Source of the DNA: Castellaniella sp047971665
GTDB taxonomy: Bacteria; Pseudomonadota; Gammaproteobacteria; Burkholderiales; Burkholderiaceae_B
Length of the DNA stretch: 64,000 nt
Direction of reading: 5' to 3'
Assembly: GCF_047971665.1 (NCBI RefSeq)
Contig: NZ_JBKEAA010000021.1
Span: forward strand, 1 to 64,000
The notes below the pieces were generated by a model. That model was not told the origin of the DNA. It did no database searches and was given only the letters and a program-made list of their open reading frames with translations. Every line of letters begins with the position of its first letter. The first letter of the stretch is position 1. This document shows positions 1 to 11,036 of the stretch, in pieces. A program made the position numbers and the translations under genes.

Positions 1-1835
1 ACCTTGGCCGACAGCGTCCAGTAATAGTTGCTGGCGCCATTGGCGTCATCGCGCTGCGCAAGCTGTGCCTGGCCCGCATTGGTCGTCTCGGCCGAACCGA
101 CAAAGGTGCCCGCCTTGTTCAGATCGGTGCCCTGCACCGTGACCACCGGAGCGAGCCATTGGCCATTCTTGGCGGGTCCGCCTATCTCACTTTGCGTCAC
201 GTTGCCGATGATGCCATCGGGCACGGAGACCGTGGTCACGCCATCGGCATCTCCCGTGATGGTCAGGTGATCGGTGACCTGAACGTCCGGATTGTCCCAG
301 CGGGAATCCACGAGCAAGGCGCCACCGCCCGTGTAGTTGCCGTCGATCATCAGTTCATCGCCAATCGCGCCGCCCGCGAGGTTGATCGTGCCCGCATTGG
401 ACACTGGCCCCGTCACATGGACACCGCCCGCCGACGCATCGAAAATTCCGCCCGCACTGGTATCCAGACTGCCTTTCAGGGCAAAATCGGCCGGTGTGAT
501 GAAGCGCCCTGCATGGGTCACAGAAAGATCGGTTTCGATGCTGTAGACGGAGTTGGGCAGCACCAAGTCAGACCAGGTCACCGCGCCACCATCGACCGTA
601 ATTTTCTCGAAGTCGATGAACTGATCCATGACCGTCGTCGCAGTCACATTCCGGAACACCAAGGTGTCATTATCTGGCGAGGAAAGATCGTGTTGCGCAT
701 CAAAAGTTGCCCCGCTGAAATCACTGCCGTCGCTGAGCAAAACGGTATCACTGCCATACCCAAGCAGGACTTGGCCAGTCAATCTGGAACCTGGCTGCAT
801 GTCGAGCGTCATGTTTCCACGATACCCCCGCAAGGCAATGCCCGAAATTGAACTGACATCTGCGCCATTTTTCAGGATCACGCGCTGATCCGCCTCAGTC
901 ACGCTTCCCAAGCTCGGAACAACGGTCTTCAGCTCAATGCCGGCACTGTCGGAACTCGCCCCCCCTCGAACCGTTCCATCAACACTGAGAGAGGTCAAAC
1001 CATAAACGCTACTGCTGCCATCACCACTGTTATTGATGCTGATCGCTGTATGGTTCTCCGACGACACATCATGAACGGACACAGTCAGCGGGCCTTTGGA
1101 ATTATGAAGGACGTAGATACCCGAGGTACCCGCTCCACTTGATATCACGGACCCTGTGGAGACAAATGTTGTCGAGCTGTCGATGCTGCCAGTATTACTG
1201 ATACTAATAGCGGAACCGATACCATTATTTGCTGTGACTATTCCAGTTGCCGTGACAGAAATCGCACCGGTACCTCTCTTTTCAGCGTAAAGCCCGACCG
1301 CACCACCAACCACATTGGCGACATTAACGGTCAGGTCTCCGCTGTCGCGGCTATAATTGCGCACATCAATACCCGTCCCCTTCCCATCCGATTGATTCGA
1401 AGTCACCGTCCCCGTCGAAGTCAATGAAACCGAACCCGTACCAAAATTGTATACAAGCATGCCTATACTGCCGGTGATCGATGACTGATTCCCCAGATCA
1501 TCAAAGATAAGGTCCTTGTTGGCAATCAGATTCAGACCACGATCCGAGGTAGAGTTGCCTCCGCTGACGCTCAAGCCGAAGCCCGTTTCTGTGGTGACCT
1601 TCAGCGTCCCGTCAGCCGCTTGCATAGGCCACTTCGGCTGCATTTCGTCTAAAGGACTGGCCGGACCAGAGCAAGACCATACGCCGCTGCCGCTAGAGGA
1701 CTCCGTGCAGGTTCCCGCCAGCACGTCTCCCGCTGAACCGGCCAGCATCGCAATCCCTGTCGCCGCCACGGCCCCGAACCGCATGGCACGCCAAGACAGC
1801 TCATTCACGATGACGGATCCCTTGAGCACGGACAT
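1..1835 (-). CDS. Autotransporter-type adhesin, N-terminal part (partial, runs off left edge)
   Basis: The minus-strand frame is open from 1835 to position 1 with no stop, so the 3' end lies outside the window. The N-terminus reads as a long signal peptide: a basic/polar n-region containing SWRAMRF, a hydrophobic stretch (GAVAATGIAMLAG), then a likely cleavage after VLA. The rest is rich in Gly, Ser, Thr, Asn, Asp and Val with short repeating beta-strand patterns (for example TGIVTANNGIG, GTVTSNQSDGKG), as in beta-helical passengers of type V secreted proteins. The C-terminal beta-barrel, if present, is not visible. The start is uncertain: in-frame ATGs lie at 1889, 1871 and 1835. I chose 1835 because AAGAGA sits at a usable distance upstream. 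Base composition is lower in GC than the neighbours. It could instead be a filamentous haemagglutinin-like or other exported beta-solenoid protein. Confidence 0.72.
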   Translation of the reverse strand, partial: MSVLKGSVIVNELSWRAMRFGAVAATGIAMLAGSAGDVLAGTCTESSSGSGVWSCSGPASPLDEMQPKWPMQAADGTLKVTTETGFGLSVSGGNSTSDRGLNLIANKDLIFDDLGNQSSITGSIGMLVYNFGTGSVSLTSTGTVTSNQSDGKGTGIDVRNYSRDSGDLTVNVANVVGGAVGLYAEKRGTGAISVTATGIVTANNGIGSAISISNTGSIDSSTTFVSTGSVISSGAGTSGIYVLHNSKGPLTVSVHDVSSENHTAISINNSGDGSSSVYGLTSLSVDGTVRGGASSDSAGIELKTVVPSLGSVTEADQRVILKNGADVSSISGIALRGYRGNMTLDMQPGSRLTGQVLLGYGSDTVLLSDGSDFSGATFDAQHDLSSPDNDTLVFRNVTATTVMDQFIDFEKITVDGGAVTWSDLVLPNSVYSIETDLSVTHAGRFITPADFALKGSLDTSAGGIFDASAGGVHVTGPVSNAGTINLAGGAIGDELMIDGNYTGGGALLVDSRWDNPDVQVTDHLTITGDADGVTTVSVPDGIIGNVTQSEIGGPAKNGQWLAPVVTVQGTDLNKAGTFVGSAETTNAGQAQLAQRDDANGASNYYWTLSAK

Positions 1836-1939
1836 CTCAGAAATCCATCTCTTTTCATCACTTTTTGGCATTTTCTTAGAATTGTGCATCTCTCTATTCA
1901 CAGTCCATTTGAAATTTTAACTATTAACTTATGACCCAG

Positions 1940-1985
1940 ATTATGGATCTCTTAGAAGAGTGTCAATTCAAGAATTGTCAATTCT
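1940..1985 (-). promoter_or_regulatory. Candidate promoter and operator of the adhesin gene
   Basis: On the minus strand TTGACA (1961-1966) is followed after 15 bases by CATAAT (1940-1945), a plausible but short-spaced -35/-10 pair. TGTCAATTC occurs twice on the plus strand (1961-1969 and 1976-1984). Overlapping inverted repeats are CAATTC-AA-GAATTG (1964-1977) and AGAATTG-T-CAATTCT (1971-1985). Such nested symmetry over a -35 region suggests a regulator binding site. The regulator is unknown. Confidence 0.35.
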
Positions 1986-2194
1986 GTTCCATGTTTTGAA
2001 TAGCGCGAACCATCCTTACGGCAAAAATCGAAAATTCTCAAAAGATATTGAAAATAATGAATCAAACCCATGATTTTCTTTCTTATCCAGGGGTTGAAAG
2101 CAATATCACGCAGCCAGGCACGAAGGCGGCATGAATTTTTATCTTGCATCCTGGAATGCGGAAAAGAGACAAACGAACGCCTCGCCAGGGGCGC

Positions 2195-2225
2195 AAAAAA
2201 ACGGGCCGCCCCTTGGGGCGGCCCG
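2195..2225 (-). terminator. Intrinsic terminator of the rpsU-dnaG-rpoD operon
   Basis: A near-perfect GC stem, GGGCCGCCCC (2203-2212) against GGGGCGGCCC (2215-2224), is followed on the minus strand by a run of seven T (A at 2195-2201 on the plus strand). It sits about 25 bases beyond the rpoD stop codon. Confidence 0.9.
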
Positions 2226-2249
2226 CAATCTGCCAGCTGAATGGTTGCG

Positions 2250-4481
<2,232 letters not shown>

Positions 4482-4547
4482 GTGTGGGTTCCGTTGACGC
4501 GACAACTTATTGAGAACTTTGTAGTTTACTGCACTTGCGGGGAAGAA

Positions 4548-6527
4548 TCATCCTGCCCCGGCCTTGAGCCGGGCCAGCCGCCGGCTGAGTTCCTGGTAAC
4601 GGCGGCGGTCTTCTTCCGTTGTCAGGCCGGACTCGATCAGCCGGTCGCATTGTTCCTGCACCGTCTGACGTTCGATGGTCCGCAAGGCATCGTCCCATTC
4701 GGCCTGCGGGTCCGGCAGGTCCTGGGCCATCAGTTCGGTGGACAGATCCTGGATCGCCCGGGCGAGATCCGACTCTGGATCAGCCGCCTGCAGCAATGCC
4801 CCCGCATGGGCGGCGCCGCAGGTGCTGGCCAGACCGATGAGCTGCCTCACAAGTTCCAGATGGGGATGCCGGGCCAGTAATTCAAGCTGCTGATCACCCA
4901 ATCCCGACACCAGCGCGGGATGCGCCAGGAGCAACCGCAGCAGCCGCCGCGCCATGGGGGTCACCTGCCGTGATCCGCCTCCCCGGCGCGCACTGCGCGA
5001 GGTCCGGGACGGCGCGCTGTCCTGCCAGGAGAAAGCGCCGTCCAGCGTCATGCCCGCGCCCGGATTTTCGCTACCCGCCCACAGGTCCTCATCCGGTTCA
5101 GGCATGCCGCCCGCATCCGGAAAGGCAACCCGCTCGGAGGATCCCATGCCGGGGCCGGCGATGCCGCTCTGCCCGCCCGCGCCGGCCGGACGCCGCACCG
5201 GTGCGTTCGCTTGCCCGGCTGCGCCGGCGGGCCGGTCCGCGACGGCCAGGAGCTGCGACAGTTCCTCGGGGGTCAACCGGACCTGACGAGCGAATTCGCG
5301 CTCCAGCTGCAACCGGAACCCGCCCTCGGGCATCTGCGCGAACAGCGGCCGCGCCTCGTGCACGCACGCCGCCCTGCCCTCGGCTTCTTCCAGGTCATGG
5401 CGCGCGGCCAGTTCGTCGAGCATGAAGCGCGACAGCGGCGCGGCCTCTTCCAGGCAGGCGCGCAGCGCCTGGGTACCATGGGCCCGCACGTAGGAATCCG
5501 GATCGTGGCCTTCCGGCAAAAACAGGAATCGCATCGAGATGTCTTCGGCGACCCAGGGCAGGCAGGCCTGCAACGCCCGCCAGGCGGCCTTGCGCCCGGC
5601 GCCATCGCCATCGAAGCTGAAAATGATGCGGTCGCTGGCGCGGCGCAGTTTGCGCAGGTGCTCCGGCGTGGTGGAGGTGCCCAGCGTGGCCACGGCATTG
5701 TTCAATCCGTACTGCGCCAGGGCCACCACGTCCATGTAGCCTTCGACCACCAGCACGCAGTCCTCCGCGCGGATGCCCGCGCGCGCCTCATGCAGCCCAT
5801 AGAGCTCGTTGCCCTTGGAGAACAGGCTGGTCTCGGGAGAGTTCAGATATTTGGGCTCGCCGGGCTCGATCAGGCGGCCGCCAAAACCGATCAACTGACC
5901 GCGTCCATTGTGGATCGGGAACATGACCCGACCGCGAAACCGGTCATGGCGCCGGCCATCCTCGGACTCGATCACCAGCCCGGATTCCAGCAGCGCGGGA
6001 TCCTCATAATGCGAAAAGACGGTCGCCAGACCGCGCCGGTCGCGGCTGGCCCAGCCCAGCCCGAAACGGGCGGCGATCTCGCCGCTCAGGCCCCGGCGCT
6101 TCAGGTATTCGATGGCCTCGGGAGTCTGTTTCAGAGCCGCGCGGTAATGCGCCCGGGCCTGATCCAGAATGCGGTGCTGGCGGGAGCCTTCCTCGCGACG
6201 CTCGCGGTCGGCAGCGCGCTGGCGGGGACTGCGAGGTTCCTCGGGCACCGCCATGCCGACACTGGCCGCAAGACTGCGCACGGCCTCCGGGAACGGCGCA
6301 CCGGTGTGCTCGGTCAGGAACCGCAGCGCGGTGCCATGCGCGCCGCATCCGAAACAATGATAGAACTGCTTGGTCGGGCTGACGGTGAACGACGGGGTCT
6401 TTTCATTGTGAAAAGGGCACAAACCCAGCAGGTTTGCGCCCCCTTTGCGCAGCTTGACGTACCGGCCGACGACGTCGACGATATCGACGCGCGCAAGCAG
6501 ATCCTGAATGAAGGAATCAGGAATCAA
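4548..6527 (-). CDS. dnaG: DNA primase DnaG
   Basis: Synthesises RNA primers for chromosome replication and acts with the DnaB helicase. The N-terminal CHC2 zinc finger is intact (Cys37, His40, Cys58, Cys61), followed by the catalytic core with the TOPRIM motif VEGYMDVVAL and a C-terminal helicase-interacting part. The length of 659 residues is somewhat above E. coli DnaG because of a Gly/Pro-rich linker of roughly 90 residues before the C-terminal domain. The start codon is TTG, placed directly after the rpsU stop with no spacer and no obvious Shine-Dalgarno sequence. Family N-termini beginning IPxSFIQDLLxRVDIVD support this start. Initiation is probably by coupling to rpsU translation and may keep primase levels low. 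Confidence 0.96.
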   Translation of the reverse strand: MIPDSFIQDLLARVDIVDVVGRYVKLRKGGANLLGLCPFHNEKTPSFTVSPTKQFYHCFGCGAHGTALRFLTEHTGAPFPEAVRSLAASVGMAVPEEPRSPRQRAADRERREEGSRQHRILDQARAHYRAALKQTPEAIEYLKRRGLSGEIAARFGLGWASRDRRGLATVFSHYEDPALLESGLVIESEDGRRHDRFRGRVMFPIHNGRGQLIGFGGRLIEPGEPKYLNSPETSLFSKGNELYGLHEARAGIRAEDCVLVVEGYMDVVALAQYGLNNAVATLGTSTTPEHLRKLRRASDRIIFSFDGDGAGRKAAWRALQACLPWVAEDISMRFLFLPEGHDPDSYVRAHGTQALRACLEEAAPLSRFMLDELAARHDLEEAEGRAACVHEARPLFAQMPEGGFRLQLEREFARQVRLTPEELSQLLAVADRPAGAAGQANAPVRRPAGAGGQSGIAGPGMGSSERVAFPDAGGMPEPDEDLWAGSENPGAGMTLDGAFSWQDSAPSRTSRSARRGGGSRQVTPMARRLLRLLLAHPALVSGLGDQQLELLARHPHLELVRQLIGLASTCGAAHAGALLQAADPESDLARAIQDLSTELMAQDLPDPQAEWDDALRTIERQTVQEQCDRLIESGLTTEEDRRRYQELSRRLARLKAGAG

Positions 6528-6740
6528 TCAATAGAGTCGCGGCGGCAGTTGTTGGCTGCGGATGCGCTTGTAGTGGCGCTTGACGGCGGCGGCACGCTTG
6601 CGTTTGCGCTCGGCCGTGGGCTTTTCGTAGAACTCGCGCGAACGCAGTTCGGTCAGCAGACCGGTCTTTTCGATGGTGCGCTTGAAGCGCCGCAGGGCAG
6701 CCTCGAAGGGCTCGTTTTCTTTGAGGCGGACAATCGGCAT
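6528..6740 (-). CDS. rpsU: 30S ribosomal protein S21
   Basis: Small-subunit protein bS21 of 70 residues, strongly basic, with the family's typical start MPIVRLKENEPFEAALRRFK and an Arg/Lys-rich C-terminus. The start is supported by AAGGA a few bases upstream. It is the first gene of the macromolecular synthesis operon; its TGA stop directly abuts the dnaG start. The 172 bases upstream contain a possible -10 (TAGAAT on the minus strand, 6864-6869) but no convincing -35. Confidence 0.96.
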   Translation of the reverse strand: MPIVRLKENEPFEAALRRFKRTIEKTGLLTELRSREFYEKPTAERKRKRAAAVKRHYKRIRSQQLPPRLY

Positions 6741-6912
6741 GTAAATCCTTGAAAGCCTGTGAATTCATGGATGTCGGACGCAAGGCATCCGGTGCACCCA
6801 GGGTTGGGTTGGAATCAAGATCGAGACCCGGCAAAACCGGAAAAATCTCTGCTTAGACAGAAGATTCTAGCATGAAACAAGGGGCAAGGCCATGCGCAGC
6901 GGGCCCCAGGCG

Positions 6913-7473
6913 CTACTTCGAATCCGGATAAGCCGTACGCACGCCCTTGCGGATCCAGGATTCCAGCTGATGCGGCCGCAGGCTGTCGTAGTCCTCGAAG
7001 GGCTGATGGATCCAGGGATTGGTCGGCAGGTGCTCGACATGATAGTCTGGCTGCACCCTGGAATGCCCCTTGACCCAGAGCACCGCCGTCCGCAGCTCGG
7101 TAATGCCCGGGAACTGATTGACCAGATGGTCGCGCACCCGGGTGAAGGTCAGGCCCGTGTCCACCATGTCGTCCACCAGCAGCACCCGGCCGTCCAGTGT
7201 GCCGCGGGTAATCGTGATGAACTGGGCAATGTCGAGCTGCCCCTGCACCGTGCCCGCCGCCTCGCGATAGCTGCTGGTTGCCAGAATGCCCAGGGGCAGG
7301 TCGAAAATACGCGACAGCACATCGCCCACGCGCACTCCGCCGCGCGCCAGGCAGAGGATCTTGTCGAAGTCCCATCCCGATTCGTGGACCTGCAGGGCCA
7401 GTCGTTCGACCAGGCCGTGATACTGTTCCCAGCTGACCCAGAGGTCACGCTCCGTACTCGGTGGCATGTTCAT
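6913..7473 (-). CDS. Phosphoribosyltransferase family protein
   Basis: A type I phosphoribosyltransferase fold protein of 186 residues. It has the PRPP-binding loop VLLVDDMVDTGLTF (canonical form DDVxDTG) and an upstream CLARGGVRVGDVLSR segment like that of xanthine/hypoxanthine phosphoribosyltransferases. It probably salvages a purine base with PRPP, but the base is not readable from sequence. The start is ATG at 7473, with GGAAAA about 7 bases upstream; a longer in-frame form reaches 7524. It follows purA, the de novo AMP branch gene, but an intrinsic terminator lies between them, so co-transcription would need read-through. Confidence 0.85.
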   Translation of the reverse strand: MNMPPSTERDLWVSWEQYHGLVERLALQVHESGWDFDKILCLARGGVRVGDVLSRIFDLPLGILATSSYREAAGTVQGQLDIAQFITITRGTLDGRVLLVDDMVDTGLTFTRVRDHLVNQFPGITELRTAVLWVKGHSRVQPDYHVEHLPTNPWIHQPFEDYDSLRPHQLESWIRKGVRTAYPDSK

Positions 7474-7512
7474 CGCTGTTTTCCGTTCGTCTGAAGGTGG
7501 ATGTGAACCATG

Positions 7513-7537
7513 AAAAAACCGCAAGCGGGCTTGCGGT
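7513..7537 (-). terminator. Intrinsic terminator after purA
   Basis: The perfect stem ACCGCAAGC (7518-7526) and GCTTGCGGT (7529-7537) has a tight GG loop and is followed on the minus strand by a T run (A at 7513-7518 on the plus strand). It lies just past the purA stop and upstream of the phosphoribosyltransferase gene. Confidence 0.8.
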
Positions 7538-7554
7538 CGGAGGGCTCCGGCGCG

Positions 7555-8850
7555 TCAACCCTGGAGGGGATTGCGCAGGACGATGGTCTCCAGCCGGTCG
7601 GGGCCGGTCGAGACCATGTCGATCGGCACGTCACAGACCTCGGCGATGCGCTCGAGATAGCGGCGCGCGTTGACCGGCAGTTTGTCGTATTCGGTGATGC
7701 CCACGGTGGACTCCGTCCAACCGGCCATTTCCTCGAGAACGGGCTCGGCCTCGGCGGCCGCATGGGCGCCGTAAGGCAGCACATCCAGGAATTTGCCCTT
7801 GTAACGGTAGCCGACGCCGATCTTGATCTGTTCGACGCCATCGAGCACATCCAGCTTGGTGATGCACAGCCCCGTCAGGCCATTGATCATGACCGAGCGT
7901 TTCATGGCCGCGCCATCGAACCAGCCACAGCGGCGCGGCCGGCCCGTGACCGAGCCGAATTCCTTGCCCACCGTGGCCAGGCGCAGACCGGTGTCGTCCA
8001 GCAGTTCGGTCGGGAACGGCCCCGAGCCGACGCGCGTGGTATAGGCCTTGGCAATGCCCAGGACGTCATCGAGCGCCTGAGGCCCGACCCCTGCGCCGGC
8101 CGCCGCCGCGCCCGCCACGCAGTTGCTGCTGGTGACAAAGGGATAGGTGCCGTGATCGATATCCAGCAGGGATCCCTGGGCGCCCTCGAACAGCAGGTTC
8201 TGACCCGAGCGGCGCGCGATGTGCAGGCTGCTGGAGACATCGGCCACCATGGGTTCGATCTGCGGCGCCAGGGCCATGACCTGGTCGCGCACCTGCGCGG
8301 CCTCCACCGGCTTGGCACCCAGATACTGCGTCAGCACGAAGTTGTGGTAGTCCAGGACCTCGGCGAGCTTTTCGTCGAACACGTCCGGATCGTACAGATC
8401 CTGGACGCGCAGGGCGCGGCGCGCGATCTTGTCCTCGTAGGCGGGACCGATGCCACGGCCCGTGGTGCCGATCTTGCCCTCGCCCTTGCGGGCCTCGCGG
8501 GCCTGATCCAGCGCCACGTGGTACGGCAGGATCAGCGGGCAGGCGTCGGAAATCTGCAGTCGCGAGCGCACGTCGAGACCGGCCGCCTCGAGCTCGCCGA
8601 TTTCGGCAAGCAGCGCCTCGGGCGAGAGCACCACGCCATTGCCGATATAGCAGGTGACGTGCGGGTGCATGATGCCCGACGGAATCAGGCGCAGGATGGT
8701 CTTGCGGCCATTGATCCACAGGGTGTGGCCGGCATTGTGCCCTCCCTGGAAACGCACGACGCCCTGGGCCGATTCGGCCAGCCAGTCGACGATCTTGCCC
8801 TTGCCTTCGTCACCCCTCTGGGTGCCGATCACGACGATGTTCTTGCTCAT
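7555..8850 (-). CDS. purA: Adenylosuccinate synthetase (Arg in place of a conserved Trp)
   Basis: Catalyses GTP-dependent joining of IMP and aspartate to adenylosuccinate, the first step from IMP to AMP. The 431-residue length is normal. Conserved segments include GGHNAGHTL, IGTTGRGIGPAYEDK, FEGAQGSLLDIDHGTYPFVTSS and the C-terminal STGPDR. The N-terminal P-loop-like motif, normally GTQWGDEGKGK, reads GTQRGDEGKGK: residue 12 is Arg (AGG, 8815-8817) instead of Trp, next to the Gly-Asp holding the catalytic Asp. This is a one-base change from TGG and may be a real substitution or a sequence error. It is the last gene of the hfq-hflXKC-hisZ-purA series, 96 bases after hisZ. Confidence 0.96.
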   Translation of the reverse strand: MSKNIVVIGTQRGDEGKGKIVDWLAESAQGVVRFQGGHNAGHTLWINGRKTILRLIPSGIMHPHVTCYIGNGVVLSPEALLAEIGELEAAGLDVRSRLQISDACPLILPYHVALDQAREARKGEGKIGTTGRGIGPAYEDKIARRALRVQDLYDPDVFDEKLAEVLDYHNFVLTQYLGAKPVEAAQVRDQVMALAPQIEPMVADVSSSLHIARRSGQNLLFEGAQGSLLDIDHGTYPFVTSSNCVAGAAAAGAGVGPQALDDVLGIAKAYTTRVGSGPFPTELLDDTGLRLATVGKEFGSVTGRPRRCGWFDGAAMKRSVMINGLTGLCITKLDVLDGVEQIKIGVGYRYKGKFLDVLPYGAHAAAEAEPVLEEMAGWTESTVGITEYDKLPVNARRYLERIAEVCDVPIDMVSTGPDRLETIVLRNPLQG

Positions 8851-8946
8851 AAGTCTTTCTGAAGACGGCGAATACCGTCATGGAAAACGGGTTAGTTTAT
8901 ACCATTGGTGACAAGTTGGACGACCGTCGTCCTCAGACCGTCGTCC

Positions 8947-10119
8947 TCAGACGGCGCCGTCCAGGGGCCGAAGGATCCATTCACCGCCGATGACGGTCAA
9001 TTCCTGATCGACGAAGAATTCATCCGGACACTGGCGTTCGCCCGGCAGCGCCTGGATCACGACCCGCCCCTGATCCCGCAGCGCGCGGATGGCGTGCGTC
9101 AGGGCGGGATCCGCGGACCAGGGCGCGCGAATGGCCTGGACAGGCTGCGCGTCGGGCAGGCCTGCGGACAGTTTGCGCAGGTCCAGACTGAAACCGGTGG
9201 CTGGACGGGTCCGGCCGAATTTGCGCCCGATCCCGTCATAGCGCCCGCCCCGGACCAGCGCATCGTGCCAGCCCGTTGCGTAGATGGCGAACATGACGCC
9301 GGAGTGATAGCGGTAACCCCCGCCCATGTCCGCCAGATCCAGGGCGATCGGGGCATCCGGCAAGGCGACGCACAAGGTGCGCAGGTCATCCAGCGCCGCC
9401 CGTACCGCCGGCAGGCCGGGCAGCCGCTGGCGGGCAAGATCGAGCACCGTCAGGTCGCCGTATAGTGCGGTCAGCGCTGTCAGCGCATCCCGGCTGTCGG
9501 CGCGTACGCCGACTTCCGCGCACAAGGCCACCAGGCCGGGGGCATCCTTGGCGCTGAGCAGTTCAAAAACCACATCGGCAACCTCGATCAGCGCCGGATC
9601 GGCCTCGACCAGCGCCCGTCCTATTCCTGGGTGATTCAGATCCAGACGCGGCTGCTGGACGCCGGCCCGGCGCACGGATTCCAGCGCCAGACGAATCGCC
9701 TCGATATCGGCCTGGACGCCCGCATGGCCGAAGATTTCCGCGCCGATCTGCAACAATTCCCGATCCGACGTCAGCCCGGCCGCCCGCGCATGCACCACGG
9801 GGCCGCAATAGCACAGCCGGGTGACGCCTTCGCGGTTGAGCAGATGCGCGTCGATGCGCGAGACCTGGATCGTGATATCGGCCCGCACCCCCATCGTCAG
9901 ACCCGAGAGCTGGTCCACCAGCTTGCAGGTGCGCAGGCGCAGGGCCTCGTCATCGGCCGGCATCAGGGAATCGAGATACTCCACCATGGGCGGCGCGACG
10001 AGTTCGAAGCCGTAGGTCCGATACAGGTCCAGCAGCTCACGGCGCAGTTCCTCGATGCGGCGCGCCTCGGCAGGCAGAATGTCCGACAGATTTTCCGGCA
10101 GCAGCCAGCTTGACCTCAT
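8947..10119 (-). CDS. hisZ: ATP phosphoribosyltransferase regulatory subunit HisZ
   Basis: HisZ is a catalytically inactive histidyl-tRNA synthetase paralogue that pairs with the short form of HisG to make active, histidine-feedback-regulated ATP phosphoribosyltransferase. The protein (390 residues) begins with the family-type WLLPENLSDILPAEARRIEELRR and keeps the class II core, including a C-terminal GGRYDGIGRKFGR-like loop. ATG at 10119 was chosen. A GTG at 10140 overlapping the hflC stop (GTGA) is also possible; GAGG lies between them and would serve the ATG. The position between hflC and purA is typical of Burkholderiales. Confidence 0.93.
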   Translation of the reverse strand: MRSSWLLPENLSDILPAEARRIEELRRELLDLYRTYGFELVAPPMVEYLDSLMPADDEALRLRTCKLVDQLSGLTMGVRADITIQVSRIDAHLLNREGVTRLCYCGPVVHARAAGLTSDRELLQIGAEIFGHAGVQADIEAIRLALESVRRAGVQQPRLDLNHPGIGRALVEADPALIEVADVVFELLSAKDAPGLVALCAEVGVRADSRDALTALTALYGDLTVLDLARQRLPGLPAVRAALDDLRTLCVALPDAPIALDLADMGGGYRYHSGVMFAIYATGWHDALVRGGRYDGIGRKFGRTRPATGFSLDLRKLSAGLPDAQPVQAIRAPWSADPALTHAIRALRDQGRVVIQALPGERQCPDEFFVDQELTVIGGEWILRPLDGAV

Positions 10120-10136
10120 GGTCCGTCGATCCTCGT

Positions 10137-11027
10137 TCACTGCACGACGGCGGGCTCGCTGCCCTGCGCGCGATCCCAGAAGCGGAAGAAATCCGAATCC
10201 GGGCTCAGGATCAGTGTGTCTTTCTGGTTGGCGAAGGCCGCGCGATACGCATCGAGGCTCTTGTAGAAGCTGTAGAACCCGGGGTCCTGGCCGTAGGCCT
10301 TGGCATAGATCGCCGCCGCCGTGGCATCACCCTCGCCGCGCTTGGCCTGGGATTCGGCGTAAGCCTTGGCCAGGATCTCCTGGCGCTTGCGGTCGGCCTC
10401 GGCGCGAATGCGTTCGCTGTCGGCAGCGCCGCTGGCCCGCAGGCGGTTGGCCTCCTGCTTGCGCTCGGCCTCCATGCGCCGGTAGACGGATTCGGAAATC
10501 TCAGGCGCGAAATCGATGCGCCGCAGCCGCACATCCACCACATCCACCCCGAACGGCTGGGCGCGGCGCGCCACGGCGGTCTGGATTTCTTTCATGATGG
10601 TGTCACGGTCGGTGGACACCACCTGCTTGACCGTGCGCACGTTGACGGCGGCGTTCAGGGCGTCGCGAATCTGCGCCTGCAGGCGCTCGACCGCAGCATT
10701 GCTGTTGGCCCCGAACGTGACATAGTACTGACGCGGGTCGACGATGCGCCATTTGACGAAGGAGTCGATCAGCAGGTTTTTCTTTTCGGCGGTCTGGATG
10801 CGTTCTGGATCGCGCGTTTCGATGGTCTGCAGCCGCTTGTCCAGGTAAACGACGTTTTCAAAGGGCGGCGGGAACTTGAAGTACAGCCCCGGCTTGGTGA
10901 TGGTTTCGCGGACTTCGCCCAGGGCGAACAGCAGCGCGGAATCACGCTCGCGCACCACGAACATGGACGAGGACAACACCGCGACGAGCAGGACCAGACC
11001 GACCAGGGCGGGAAAAAAGCGTTGCAT
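10137..11027 (-). CDS. hflC: FtsH protease modulator HflC
   Basis: Membrane protein of the SPFH/prohibitin family that forms the HflKC complex around the FtsH protease and restrains degradation of membrane proteins. It has 296 residues with a single N-terminal membrane anchor (VGLVLLVAVLSSSMFVV), then the SPFH domain (GLYFKFPPPFENVVYLDKR) and a long charged coiled-coil region rich in Glu, Ala and Arg. The start is supported by AGGAGCCCAAG directly upstream. It follows hflK by 9 bases. Confidence 0.96.
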   Translation of the reverse strand: MQRFFPALVGLVLLVAVLSSSMFVVRERDSALLFALGEVRETITKPGLYFKFPPPFENVVYLDKRLQTIETRDPERIQTAEKKNLLIDSFVKWRIVDPRQYYVTFGANSNAAVERLQAQIRDALNAAVNVRTVKQVVSTDRDTIMKEIQTAVARRAQPFGVDVVDVRLRRIDFAPEISESVYRRMEAERKQEANRLRASGAADSERIRAEADRKRQEILAKAYAESQAKRGEGDATAAAIYAKAYGQDPGFYSFYKSLDAYRAAFANQKDTLILSPDSDFFRFWDRAQGSEPAVVQ

Positions 11028-11036
11028 CTTGGGCTC

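Larger units (their letters stand above)
1836..2249. other. AT-rich intergenic region between the adhesin gene and rpoD
   Basis: This stretch of about 410 bases holds the rpoD terminator at its right end and the probable promoter and leader of the adhesin gene at its left. It is clearly more AT-rich than the surrounding genes. A 65-codon minus-strand frame (1952-2149) has no recognisable product and overlaps the promoter-like elements, so I do not call it a gene. Confidence 0.6.

Noticed and set aside
1952..2149. A 65-codon minus-strand frame upstream of the adhesin gene
   Set aside because: No recognisable protein features and no good ribosome-binding site; it overlaps the promoter-like repeats.
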